Origin: Microbacterium suaedae | GTDB lineage: Bacteria > Actinomycetota > Actinomycetes > Actinomycetales > Microbacteriaceae | Assembly (NCBI RefSeq): GCF_003254645.1 | Contig: NZ_PNFD01000001.1 | Span: 1,054,001-1,118,000, forward strand | Direction of reading: 5' to 3' | Length of the DNA stretch: 64,000 nt | Shown: positions 53,842 to 61,640 of the stretch, piece by piece | How the letters are laid out: every line of letters begins with the position of its first letter | How positions within the stretch are numbered: position 1 is the first letter of the stretch | The notes under the pieces: generated by a model | Seen by the model: the letters and a program-made list of their open reading frames with translations, nothing else | Database searches by the model: none | What the model was told of the DNA's origin: nothing | Translations under genes and position numbers: made by a program

Positions 53842-53900
53842 TCCACAAGTCTTCGTCGAGTCCGCAGCGAATTGCTGCGGACTCGACGAAGACTTGTGGA
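53842..53900. repeat. Family C intergenic hairpin, copy C3 (perfect 27-bp stem)
   Basis: Arm TCCACAAGTCTTCGTCGAGT plus CCGCAGC (53842-53868) pairs perfectly with 53874-53900; loop GAATT (5 nt). It is the longest stem in the window and lies in the divergent region between the acetylesterase and the ABC exporter genes, just before the latter's start. It is therefore not a simple terminator. Confidence 0.95.
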
Positions 53901-53911
53901 TCCGTCAACAC

Positions 53912-53949
53912 GGCATGATGGACATCATGCCTCAGCAAGCGCTTTCCCG
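53912..53949 (+). promoter_or_regulatory. 20-bp perfect palindrome over the start codons, followed by an AAGCGCTT operator
   Basis: GGCATGATG-GA-CATCATGCC (53912-53931) is a perfect dyad containing three in-frame ATG codons (53915, 53918, 53927). It is followed at once by AGCAAGCGCTTTCCCG (53934-53949), the LacI-type operator seen upstream of three other genes in the cluster. Here the operator would lie inside the first codons. Confidence 0.65.
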
Positions 53950-55696
53950 CACGCGACTCGTCGTCGACGGGCAGAGGCCGGTTCGCACGATCCTCCGACT
54001 GCTCGCGCGTCGCCCCGGACGGATGGCGATCGCGCTGCTCGCCTTCGCGCTCAAAGAGATCCCCATGTGGGCGATGCCGGTGGTCACCGCGGCCATCGTC
54101 GACATCGTGGCCCTCGACGGCGAACTCGCCGCGATCTGGTGGTGGTTCGCACTGGCGGCGGCCCTGCTGCTGCAGAACTACCCCAACCACCTGCTCTACA
54201 CGCGCATGTTCATGCGCGTCGTGCGCGACACCGGAGCCGATCTGCGCGGCGCCCTCGCCGAGCGCCTGCAGAGCCTGTCGATCGGATTCCACACGCGCAC
54301 GAGCGCCTCGATCGTGCAGACGAAGGTCGTCCGCGATGTCGAGAACATCGAGCTCATGCTGCAGCAGGTGGCCCACCCGCTGCTCTCGGCGACGATGGTG
54401 CTCCTCGGCGCGATCGTGATGACGGCGGTCAAGGTGCCGGAGTTCCTCCCCGTCTACCTCCTCGCCGTGCCGCTCGCGATCGGCATCCGCTGGTTCTCGG
54501 CGCGTCGATCCCGCATCCACAACGAACGCTTCCGGCGCGAGGTCGAGGGATTCGCCGCCCGCGTCGGAGAGATGGCGTCGCTCATCCCGATCACGCGCGC
54601 GCACGGCCTCGAGCAGACCGCCGTCACGCGGGTCGAGTCGAGCGCCGAGGAGGTGCGACGCGTCGGACTCGTGCTCGACATGCTCAACGGGCGCATCGCC
54701 TCGATGTCGTGGGTCGCGATGCAGATGCTCGGCGTTCTCTGCCTCGTCCTGGCGGGCACCTTCGCCCTCACGGGGATCCTGCCGATCACGCCCGGCGAGG
54801 TCGTCATGCTCTCTGCGTACTTCACGCTGCTGACGCAGGGACTCACCCAGATCCTCATGCTCATCCCCGTCGCGACGCGCGGCCTCGAATCGGTGCGCTC
54901 GATCGCCGAGGTGCTCGAAGAACCCGATCTCGAGGAGAACGACGGACGCGAGCCGGTCGACGCCGTCACGGGCGCGATCGCGCTCGAACGCGTCTCGCAC
55001 GTCTACCCCAACGCCGACGCACCCGCCATCGACGACGTCTCGCTCGACATCGCCCCCGGCGAGACGATCGCATTCGTCGGATCCAGCGGATCCGGCAAGT
55101 CGACGATGCTCAACCTCGTGCTCGGGTTCATCCGCCCGACGGCGGGGCGGATCCTCATCGACGGGCGCGACGCCCACGAGCTCGACCTGCGTTCCGTGCG
55201 CCGGCACGTCTCGGTCGTACCGCAGGAGTCGGTCCTGTTCGAAGGATCCATCCGCGACAACGTCGCCTACGGCCTCGAAGACGTGACCGACGAGCGGATC
55301 CGCCAGGCGCTCGTCGACGCGAACGCATGGGAATTCGTCTCCCAGCAGCCCGGAGGCTGGGACGCGGTTGTCGGCGAGCGCGGCGCGCGCCTGTCGGGCG
55401 GCCAGCGGCAGCGGCTCGCGATCGCGCGCGCCCTCGTGCGGGATCCGCGGATCCTGCTTCTCGACGAGGCGACGAGCGCCCTGGATCCGTCGTCCGAGGC
55501 CCTCGTGAAGGAGGCGCTCGAACGCCTGATGCGCGGGCGGACGACGCTCGTCGTCGCGCACCGCCTGTCGACGATCCGCGGCGCCGATCGCATCGTCGTC
55601 CTCGAGAATGGCCACATCGTCGAGCAGGGCCCGCACGACGAGCTGCTCGCACGCGACGGGCGCTACGCCGAGCTCCACCGCACACAGGCGGGGTGA
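53915..55696 (+). CDS. ABC transporter, fused permease and ATPase (exporter fold)
   Basis: A 593-residue half-transporter if started at 53915. Six helices lie in residues about 35-310, then an ATPase domain (about 345-590) with Walker A GSSGSGKST, 'VSVVPQESVLFEGSIRDNVAYG', LSGGQRQRL, LLLDEATSALD and 'VAHRLSTI'. All ATPase motifs are intact, and it should work as a homodimer. The start is uncertain: ATGs at 53915, 53918 and 53927 sit in a palindrome, and a LacI operator covers codons 7-12. I keep the first because the conserved N-terminal stretch starts soon after. The operator ties it to sugar use; efflux of a product or a cell-surface glycan role is possible. Confidence 0.88.
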   Translation: MMDIMPQQALSRTRLVVDGQRPVRTILRLLARRPGRMAIALLAFALKEIPMWAMPVVTAAIVDIVALDGELAAIWWWFALAAALLLQNYPNHLLYTRMFMRVVRDTGADLRGALAERLQSLSIGFHTRTSASIVQTKVVRDVENIELMLQQVAHPLLSATMVLLGAIVMTAVKVPEFLPVYLLAVPLAIGIRWFSARRSRIHNERFRREVEGFAARVGEMASLIPITRAHGLEQTAVTRVESSAEEVRRVGLVLDMLNGRIASMSWVAMQMLGVLCLVLAGTFALTGILPITPGEVVMLSAYFTLLTQGLTQILMLIPVATRGLESVRSIAEVLEEPDLEENDGREPVDAVTGAIALERVSHVYPNADAPAIDDVSLDIAPGETIAFVGSSGSGKSTMLNLVLGFIRPTAGRILIDGRDAHELDLRSVRRHVSVVPQESVLFEGSIRDNVAYGLEDVTDERIRQALVDANAWEFVSQQPGGWDAVVGERGARLSGGQRQRLAIARALVRDPRILLLDEATSALDPSSEALVKEALERLMRGRTTLVVAHRLSTIRGADRIVVLENGHIVEQGPHDELLARDGRYAELHRTQAG

Positions 55697-55699
55697 CGC

Positions 55700-55757
55700 G
55701 GCACCGCGCGGAAGTGGGGCGACGAGTCGGCACCGCGCGGAAGCGGGGCGACGACGC
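55700..55757. repeat. Tandem direct repeat of about 29 bp, two copies
   Basis: CGGCACCGCGCGGAAGTGGG and CGGCACCGCGCGGAAGCGGG, each followed by GCGACGA, stand head to tail directly after the ABC gene stop. A third, shorter start (GCGGCGCCGCGCG) follows. They lie between convergent genes. No function is evident. Confidence 0.7.
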
Positions 55758-55770
55758 GGCGCCGCGCGCC

Positions 55771-56199
55771 CTATCGCCGGCGTCGCGCGGCGATCGCGCC
55801 GTCGACGCCGTAGGAGCCGCTGCCCGTGAACGCCAGGGCGAGACCCGCGGCGCCGAGGAGCGCGGCGAGCTCCCAGCCGCCCTCGGAGACGAACACGCCG
55901 AAGGGCGCGTGCACGAGGGCGATCGCGCCGATCATGTCGACCGCGAGCAGCACCCCGACGACGCGCTGGGCGAGTCCGAGCACGAGCATCGCGCCGCCGA
56001 CGAGCTCGATCGCGATGACGACGACCGCCGCCACCTCGGGCAGGGGCACCCCCATGGATCCCAGCCATCCGGCGGTGCCGTCGAGGCCGTTCACGAGGAT
56101 CTTCTGCAGCCCGTGAGCGATCGCGATCCCCCCGACGACGATGCGGAGGACGACGAGACCGATGTCGTTGAGGGCGCGGGAGGTCTTCTGCGACGGCAT
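55771..56199 (-). CDS. DoxX-family membrane protein
   Basis: A 142-residue protein with four helices (about 13-32, 52-76, 80-100 and 106-126). 'LRIVVGGIAIAHGLQKI' and 'IELVGGAMLVLGLAQRVVGVLLAVDMIGAIALVHAPFGVF' are the typical DoxX segments. In actinobacteria DoxX proteins are linked to redox homeostasis and oxidative stress defence in the membrane. It is convergent with the ABC exporter and divergent from the Gfo/Idh gene; no operon partner is seen. Confidence 0.88.
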   Translation of the reverse strand: MPSQKTSRALNDIGLVVLRIVVGGIAIAHGLQKILVNGLDGTAGWLGSMGVPLPEVAAVVVIAIELVGGAMLVLGLAQRVVGVLLAVDMIGAIALVHAPFGVFVSEGGWELAALLGAAGLALAFTGSGSYGVDGAIAARRRR

Positions 56200-56351
56200 T
56201 CGGGGCCTTTCGGAGGGGTGTCTTCTTCGGATGCCGCCACCGGATCCCCGGCACGGCGACTTCGAGCGTACGAGAGCTCAGAGCCGCACAGGATCCGCTG
56301 AGGAAGCGCAGAGGATCCGCGCAGGCTCCGGCGTTCCGCGAGCCTCGTCAT

Positions 56352-56430
56352 CACAACGCAGTCAATCTGACGACCTACGCCCGAGAACCCGGCTTCTCAC
56401 ACGCATCGGCGCGACATTGACTGCATTGTG
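56352..56430. repeat. Family A intergenic hairpin, copy A6
   Basis: Arm CACAACGCAGTCAAT (56352-56366) pairs with 56416-56430 with one mismatch. It lies in the 348-bp divergent region between the DoxX and Gfo/Idh genes. The stretch before it (56221-56351) holds three GGATCC sites and no gene. Confidence 0.85.
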
Positions 56431-56501
56431 TTGGCGGGCAGCGTGCTCACTCGCGCCGCCGCGATGACCCTGCGACACTGGCCGGATCAGCTGATGCCCC
56501 A

Positions 56502-56525
56502 TACACTGTCGGCAAGCGCTTTCCC
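56502..56525 (+). promoter_or_regulatory. -10 box and LacI-type operator before the Gfo/Idh gene
   Basis: TACACT (56502-56507) is followed after 3 bp by GGCAAGCGCTTTCCC (56511-56525). The same spacing of -10 and operator occurs at 58760 and 60202, so the repressor would sit across the transcription start. Confidence 0.8.
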
Positions 56526-56547
56526 ATATGTGAAGCAGAGGAGCCAC

Positions 56548-57687
56548 ATGCCCATTCGCGCCGCCGTCATCGGCACCGGTGCCATCTCCCGAGGCCAGCA
56601 CCTCCCGAGCCTCGCCGCACTCGGCAACCTCGTCGAGGTCGTCGCCGTCGCCGACGTGAACGAGGAATCGGCCCGCAGCACGGCGGAGGAGTTCGGCATC
56701 CCCGCCGTCTACCCCGACATCCACGCGCTCCTCGCGGCCGAGAAGCCCGACCTCGTCACCCTCGCGACGCCGCCGATCGCGCACAAGGAGGCCGCGATCG
56801 CCGCCCTCGACGCGGGCGCCTGGGTGCTCTCTGAGAAGCCGCCGACCCTGTCGCTCGCCGAGTACGACGAGATCGCGGCGCACGAGGGCGAGAATGGGCC
56901 ATACGCGTCGTACATCTTCCAGCACCGATTCGGATCCGCGGCCGTGCGCCTGCGCGAACTCATCGCGAACGGCGCGCTGGGGCGTCCTCTCGTCGCGCGC
57001 TGCGACACCCTCTGGTACCGGGATCCGGCCTACTTCGCCGTGCCGTGGCGCGGAAAGTGGGCAACGGAGGGCGGCGGCCCGACGATGGGCCACGGGATCC
57101 ATCAGCTCGACATGCTCATGTCGCTGCTCGGCGAGTGGACCGACGTCTCGGCCGTCATGTCGACCCTCGCACGCGAGACCGACACCGAGGACGTGTCGAT
57201 GGCGAGCGTGCGCTTCGCCTCGGGCGCGATGTGCTCGATCACGAACAGTCTGCTCTCACCGCGCGAGACGAGCCACGTGCGCATCGACTTCGAGCGTGCG
57301 ACGGTCGAGGTCGAGCACCTGTACGGCTACGACAACTCGCACTGGACCTGGACGCCCGCACCCGGCGTCCCGGCCGATGAGGCGGCATCGTGGCTTCCCG
57401 ACGACGACGTCTCGAGCGACTCCCACACCCCGCAGTTCGCGCAGCTCGTCGACAGCATGCACCGCGGCGAGCGACCGATCGCAAGCGGCGACGACGGGCG
57501 CCGCATCATGGAGCTCGCGGCCGGCATGTACAAGTCGGCGCTCAAGGGACGCTCCGTCGCGCGCGACGAGCTCTCGCCCGGCGATCCGTTCTATGCGTCG
57601 ATGGCGGGCTCCGATCCCGAGGACGCGACCGCACGGATCCACGCAGGCACAATCCGATCCGCCCGCCCGGAGACCGCGCATGCCTGA
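56548..57687 (+). CDS. Gfo/Idh/MocA family oxidoreductase
   Basis: A 379-residue NAD(P)-dependent sugar dehydrogenase. The Rossmann motif 'AAVIGTGAISRGQHLPSLAAL' starts at residue 5. 'VAVADVNEESA' gives the acidic residue for the ribose, 'WVLSEKPPTLS' is the EKP catalytic-lysine motif, and 'GGGPTMGHGIHQLDMLMSLLGE' holds the GxxxDxxxH-like site (here H-G-I-H). It would oxidise a sugar or sugar acid. ATG 56548 follows AGAGGAG. Its stop overlaps the DUF6807 start by 8 bp. A LacI operator lies 23 bp upstream of the start. Confidence 0.93.
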   Translation: MPIRAAVIGTGAISRGQHLPSLAALGNLVEVVAVADVNEESARSTAEEFGIPAVYPDIHALLAAEKPDLVTLATPPIAHKEAAIAALDAGAWVLSEKPPTLSLAEYDEIAAHEGENGPYASYIFQHRFGSAAVRLRELIANGALGRPLVARCDTLWYRDPAYFAVPWRGKWATEGGGPTMGHGIHQLDMLMSLLGEWTDVSAVMSTLARETDTEDVSMASVRFASGAMCSITNSLLSPRETSHVRIDFERATVEVEHLYGYDNSHWTWTPAPGVPADEAASWLPDDDVSSDSHTPQFAQLVDSMHRGERPIASGDDGRRIMELAAGMYKSALKGRSVARDELSPGDPFYASMAGSDPEDATARIHAGTIRSARPETAHA

Positions 57688-58594
57688 GTTCGAGATCGCC
57701 GAGGATGCGACGGCCCTGGCCGTAACGGCGGGCGGCACCGAAATCGCGCGCTACGTGTTCGCGGACGACGCGCCGAGTTTCGAGGGGCCGAAGCCGTTCC
57801 TTCACCCGCTGCGCACGCTCACCGGCGCGCCCGTGACCGGATACCGCCCCTGGGATCATCGCTGGCACAAGGGCCTGCAGATGACCCTCACCGATGTGTC
57901 GGGCGAGAACTTCTGGGGCGGCAACACCTATGTGCACGGCGAGGGCTACATCCCCCTCGACAACGTCGGACGGATCCGCCACGACCGTTTCACGGGCGTC
58001 TCGGGCGGGTCGGCGGCGAGCGTCGACGAGGAGCTCACGTGGATCACGCAGGCGGGCGACGAGTGGCTCTCCGAGCGCCGCACCCACCTGTTTCACGGCC
58101 TCGACGCGGCGCGCGGCCTCTGGTCGCTCGACATCCGAACGACCCTCACCTCGATCGCCGATCGCGAGCTCGTGCTCGGCAGCCCGACGACGAACGGGCG
58201 CGAGAACGCCGGCTACTCGGGGCTCTTCCTGCGCCTCGTTCGCTCGTTCGCGGGCGGATCCGTCACGACGCCCGAGCACGCGGGCCTCGCGGGCGCCGAG
58301 GCGGACGCGGTGATGGGCACGGAGGCGCCCTGGCTCGCCTTCTCGGGCCAGCACGACGAGGTCGACGGCGGGGCGACGATCCTCGCGTTCGCCGGTTCGT
58401 CGTCGGGAGCACCCGCGATCCGCTGGTTCGTGCGTTCGGAGCCGTTCCCCGTGCTCGCGCCGTCTCCGACGTTCGCCGAGACGGTCACGCTCGCCCCGGG
58501 ATCCACGCTTGAGCTCTCGCACCGCTTCGTCGTGATCGACCGGGTCTGCGCGCCGGACGAGATCGCGGAGCTCGCGTCCGAGCTCGCCCCCTGA
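57680..58594 (+). CDS. DUF6807 (PmoA-like) family protein
   Basis: A 304-residue protein of the DUF6807 family, which often follows Gfo/Idh/MocA dehydrogenases in actinobacterial sugar clusters. Typical features are 'PKPFLHPLRTLTGAPVTGYRPWDHRWHKGLQMTLTDVSGENFWGGNTYV', with a DHxWH block that looks like a metal or active site, and 'PTTNGRENAGYSGLFLRLVRSF'. The fold is probably a galactose-mutarotase-like beta sandwich; the biochemical role is not known. It is translationally coupled to the dehydrogenase (8-bp overlap), which suggests successive steps on one sugar. Confidence 0.85.
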   Translation: MPEFEIAEDATALAVTAGGTEIARYVFADDAPSFEGPKPFLHPLRTLTGAPVTGYRPWDHRWHKGLQMTLTDVSGENFWGGNTYVHGEGYIPLDNVGRIRHDRFTGVSGGSAASVDEELTWITQAGDEWLSERRTHLFHGLDAARGLWSLDIRTTLTSIADRELVLGSPTTNGRENAGYSGLFLRLVRSFAGGSVTTPEHAGLAGAEADAVMGTEAPWLAFSGQHDEVDGGATILAFAGSSSGAPAIRWFVRSEPFPVLAPSPTFAETVTLAPGSTLELSHRFVVIDRVCAPDEIAELASELAP

Positions 58595-58617
58595 CGTCCC
58601 CGTCGATACACCTTCGA

Positions 58618-58713
58618 TACACAACGACGCCAATTCTGTGCCGGCACCGGCCCAGTCCTGCGGAATCCTGCGGGTACTGGTCGACCCAGGCCCAGAATTG
58701 GCGTCGTTGTGCA
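58618..58713. repeat. Family B intergenic hairpin, copy B4
   Basis: Left arm 58618-58638 and right arm 58693-58713 pair over 21 bp with one mismatch (right-arm complement TGCACAACGACGCCAATTCT plus G). It lies 24 bp after the DUF6807 stop and just before the promoter of the first binding-protein gene. Confidence 0.92.
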
Positions 58714-58736
58714 GGTGGCCCCGGCGAGATCGGCAC

Positions 58737-58785
58737 TTGTAAAACGTTTCGGAGTGCCTTACCGTATGTCGGGAAGCGCTTTCCC
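58737..58785 (+). promoter_or_regulatory. Promoter and LacI-type operators of the first binding-protein gene
   Basis: TTGTAA (58737-58742), 17-bp spacer, TACCGT (58760-58765), then GGGAAGCGCTTTCCC (58771-58785) over the transcription start. The -35 region itself reads TGTAAAACGTTTCGG, which resembles a second LacI-type half site, so two repressor dimers may loop this promoter. Confidence 0.82.
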
Positions 58786-58835
58786 ACAGCATGAGCGCTC
58801 ACCCCCCGCAACGAAGCACGAGGAGTACGAACGCA

Positions 58836-60116
58836 ATGAAGCCATCCCTCAGGCGCACCGCCTCGATCACCGCCGGAATCGGCGTCGCCTCGATCGCTCT
58901 CGCCGGCTGCTCCGCCGGCGGAGGCGGCGGCGAGTACGAGCCCGGCGACGAAGTAGAGCTCACCTTCACGTGGTGGGGCAACGACGACCGCGCCCAGCGG
59001 TACCAGGCGCTCATCGACGCCTTCAACGAGGAGTACCCGAACATCACCGTCAACGGGTCGTTCACCGACTTCCCCGCGTACTGGGAGAAGCGCCAGACCG
59101 AGGCCGCCGGTGGCGGCCTGCCCGATGTGTGGCAGTTCTCGGACACGTACCTGCGCCAGTACGCGCAGAACAACCTCCTCGCCGACCTCAGCCAGTACAG
59201 CGAGTACGTCACCACCGACGCGATCGATGAGGGGCTCCTCGGCACGGGCCAGCTCGACGGCGCGCAGTACTCGCTGCCGATCGGCTACAGCACCTGGTCG
59301 GTGTTCCTCAACGACGACATCCTCGCCGAGTACGGCATCGAACCGTACGAGGGCAGCACGAGCTACGAGGAGTACTCGGAGTGGATGGCCGGCGTCACCG
59401 AGGCGACGGGCGGCGAGGTCTACGGCGGCACCGACTACACGCAGCGCATCCAGAACTTCGAGATGGTGCTGCGCGCCGAGGGCGGCAATCTGTTCACGGA
59501 GGACGGTGAGCTCGGCTTCACGAAGGAGCAGCTCGCGGACTTCTGGGAGAGCGGAGCGGATGACCGAGACGGCGTCGTCGTCCCCCAGCAGGCACTCGAA
59601 GAGATCAACCCCGTGTCGGGCTTCGGCGCGAACCTGACGGCGAGCGAGGCGAGCTGGAGCAACTTCATCGCCTCGTACCTCGGCGACTCGGGCGCCGAGA
59701 GCATCTCGATCGTCGCGCCGCCGACGGGCGCCGAGGGATCCCAGGACCTGTACCGCCAGGCGGGACTGCAGATGGCCGTCTCCGAGTCGAGCGACCACCC
59801 CGAGGCGGCCGCGATCTTCCTCGACTACGTGATCAACAGCCCCGAGGCGGGCGAGATCTTCGGCACCTCGGTCGGATTCCCCGCATCCGAGACGAAGCTC
59901 GCGGGCGCGAGCCTGGAGGGGCCGGACCAGCAGGTCGCAGACTTCCTCGCCTCCGTCGAGGACCGCATCGGCGATGCGCCCCCCGCACCCGTCGAGGGCT
60001 ACGGCTCGCTCGAGCAGACGTTCTGGGACCTCGGCAAGGAGCTCGGCCTCGGCACGACGAACGTGGACGACGCAGTCGAGCTGTTCTTCAGCGAAGCCGC
60101 CGTCATCCTCGACTGA
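58836..60116 (+). CDS. Sugar ABC substrate-binding lipoprotein, first of two tandem copies
   Basis: A 426-residue CUT1 binding protein. The signal peptide ends in IALAGC (Cys24), followed by a Gly-rich linker. 'VELTFTWWGNDDRAQRYQALIDAFNEEYPNITVNGSFTDFPAYWEKRQTEAAGGGLPDVWQFSDTYLRQYAQNN' resembles YesO-type proteins for pectin oligosaccharides. ATG 58836 follows GAGGAG. It has its own promoter, operators and terminator. The next gene is a clear paralogue sharing the same motifs. One permease pair downstream probably serves both. Confidence 0.94.
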   Translation: MKPSLRRTASITAGIGVASIALAGCSAGGGGGEYEPGDEVELTFTWWGNDDRAQRYQALIDAFNEEYPNITVNGSFTDFPAYWEKRQTEAAGGGLPDVWQFSDTYLRQYAQNNLLADLSQYSEYVTTDAIDEGLLGTGQLDGAQYSLPIGYSTWSVFLNDDILAEYGIEPYEGSTSYEEYSEWMAGVTEATGGEVYGGTDYTQRIQNFEMVLRAEGGNLFTEDGELGFTKEQLADFWESGADDRDGVVVPQQALEEINPVSGFGANLTASEASWSNFIASYLGDSGAESISIVAPPTGAEGSQDLYRQAGLQMAVSESSDHPEAAAIFLDYVINSPEAGEIFGTSVGFPASETKLAGASLEGPDQQVADFLASVEDRIGDAPPAPVEGYGSLEQTFWDLGKELGLGTTNVDDAVELFFSEAAVILD

Positions 60117-60123
60117 CGATGCC

Positions 60124-60166
60124 CGCCGACCCCGCGTCACGGTTCGACAACGACGCGGGGTCGGCG
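60124..60166 (+). terminator. Terminator after the first binding-protein gene
   Basis: A 15-bp perfect stem (CGCCGACCCCGCGTC, 60124-60138, with 60152-60166) and a 13-nt loop, 7 bp past the stop codon. It is followed by CACTTCCCCCTTG and separates the two binding-protein genes into distinct transcription units. Confidence 0.85.
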
Positions 60167-60177
60167 CCACTTCCCCC

Positions 60178-60226
60178 TTGTGAATCGTTTCGGAACGCGC
60201 GTACGATGCTCGGCAAGCGCTTTCCC
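60178..60226 (+). promoter_or_regulatory. Promoter and LacI-type operator of the second binding-protein gene
   Basis: TTGTGA (60178-60183), 18-bp spacer, TACGAT (60202-60207), then GGCAAGCGCTTTCCC (60212-60226). GTGAATCGTTTCGG over the -35 resembles the corresponding stretch at 58739. The arrangement copies that of the first binding-protein gene. Confidence 0.82.
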
Positions 60227-60285
60227 TGGCGCCGCTCGGTCCACGACGGATCGGGCTCGGACGAAGACGTTCTGAGAGGACACCG

Positions 60286-61584
60286 ATGTTCCGCAAGACC
60301 ACATTCCTCGCCGCGGCGGCCGTGACGGTCGCTGGCGGCCTCGTGCTGACGAGCTGCTCGGGCGGCGCCGAAGGCGGCTCCGACGGGTACGATCCCGAAG
60401 AGGAAATCACCCTCAACTTCACGTTCTGGGGCAACGACGTCCGCGCCGACCTCTACGACGAGATGTTCGACCGCTTCACCGAGGAGCACCCGAACATCAC
60501 CATCAACAGCTCCTTCCTCGACTTCCCGGCCTACTGGGAGAAGCGGCAGACCGAGGCCGCGGGCGGCGGCCTGCCCGATGTGATGCAGTTCGACTACTCG
60601 TACCTGCGCCAGTACGCCGAGAACGACCTTCTGCTCGACCTCGCCCCGCATCTCGGCGAGGAGATCAGCGACGAGTCGCTCTCGAACGAGATCCTCTCGA
60701 TCGGAGAGGTCGCGGGGGGCACCTACGGCATCCCCACCTCGACGAACGCGTGGGGCCTGTTCAGCAACCCGAAGCTGCTCGACACCGTCGGTGTGGAGGA
60801 CTTCGAGGGCGGCACCTACGACGAGTACAGCCAGTGGATCGTCGATGCCACCCAGACCGCCCGCGACAACGGGCATGAGGTGTGGGGCGCGAGCGACTGG
60901 ACCGGCCGCATCCAGCTGTTCGAGCTGCAGCAGCGCGCGAAGGGCGAGGACCTCTTCACCGACGAGGGCGAGCCGAACTTCACGGAGGACGATCTGCGGG
61001 CGTTCTGGGAGCAGGGCTCCGAGATCCGCGAAGAGGGTTCCTTCCCGGCGAAGGAGGCCGAGGAGGTCTTCCCGCTCGGCGGCTTCGACACGGCGCAGGT
61101 GCTCAGCGAGGGCACGTGGGACAACTTCGGCGCCGGCTACCTCGGCAACCTCGGCGAGGACTACACCGAGCTCACGCTCCAGGCCCCGCCGATCCTCGAG
61201 GAGGGCGCGAAGGATCTGTACCTGAAGCCGTCAATGCTGCACTCTGTGGCCGCGACGACCGAGCACCCCGAGGCGTCGGCGATGCTCGTCGACTTCCTCA
61301 TCAACTCCGAGGACTCGGGCGAGGTGTTCGGCACCAACCGCGGCCTGCCCGCCTCGTCCGTCGCCCTCGAGGCGGCCTCGCTCGACGAGCTGAGCACGCA
61401 GGTCAAGGACTACGAGGCGTCCATCCAGGACCGCCTCGGCGACGCCCCGCCCGTTCCGGTCGTCGGCTACGGCGCCATCGAAGAAGAGTTCCGCCAGATC
61501 GGCATCGAGCTCGGATTCGGCACCCTTACGGTCGACGAGGCGGTCGACCGCTTCTTCACCGAGATGAACGTCACTCTCAAGTAA
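60286..61584 (+). CDS. Sugar ABC substrate-binding lipoprotein, second of two tandem copies
   Basis: A 432-residue CUT1 binding protein with signal peptide ending LVLTSC (Cys25). It is a paralogue of the preceding gene: 'LNFTFWGNDVRADLYDEMFDRFTEEHPNITINSSFLDFPAYWEKRQTEAAGGGLPDVMQFDYSYLRQYAENDLL' aligns residue by residue with long identical blocks. They diverge more in the middle (residues about 150-260), where sugar contacts are expected, so ligands may differ in size or branching. It leads the transporter operon, with a hairpin and then the two permeases. ATG 60286 is preceded by GAGAGGA. Confidence 0.94.
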   Translation: MFRKTTFLAAAAVTVAGGLVLTSCSGGAEGGSDGYDPEEEITLNFTFWGNDVRADLYDEMFDRFTEEHPNITINSSFLDFPAYWEKRQTEAAGGGLPDVMQFDYSYLRQYAENDLLLDLAPHLGEEISDESLSNEILSIGEVAGGTYGIPTSTNAWGLFSNPKLLDTVGVEDFEGGTYDEYSQWIVDATQTARDNGHEVWGASDWTGRIQLFELQQRAKGEDLFTDEGEPNFTEDDLRAFWEQGSEIREEGSFPAKEAEEVFPLGGFDTAQVLSEGTWDNFGAGYLGNLGEDYTELTLQAPPILEEGAKDLYLKPSMLHSVAATTEHPEASAMLVDFLINSEDSGEVFGTNRGLPASSVALEAASLDELSTQVKDYEASIQDRLGDAPPVPVVGYGAIEEEFRQIGIELGFGTLTVDEAVDRFFTEMNVTLK

Positions 61585-61593
61585 CGACACGAC

Positions 61594-61623
61594 GGGTGGG
61601 CGAGGCCCGAACCTCGCCCACCC
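61594..61623 (+). terminator. Intercistronic hairpin between binding-protein and permease genes
   Basis: GGGTGGGCGAGG (61594-61605), 6-nt loop, perfect complement 61612-61623, lying between the binding-protein stop and the permease start 57 bp away. It probably attenuates read-through or protects the upstream mRNA, so that binding protein is made in excess. Confidence 0.8.
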
Positions 61624-61640
61624 CCACCGATCGGGAGATC

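Noticed and set aside
53137..56301. 1054-codon plus-strand frame over the acetylesterase, ABC exporter and DoxX genes
   Set aside because: It covers three genes with real motifs on both strands and has arginine-rich low-complexity content.
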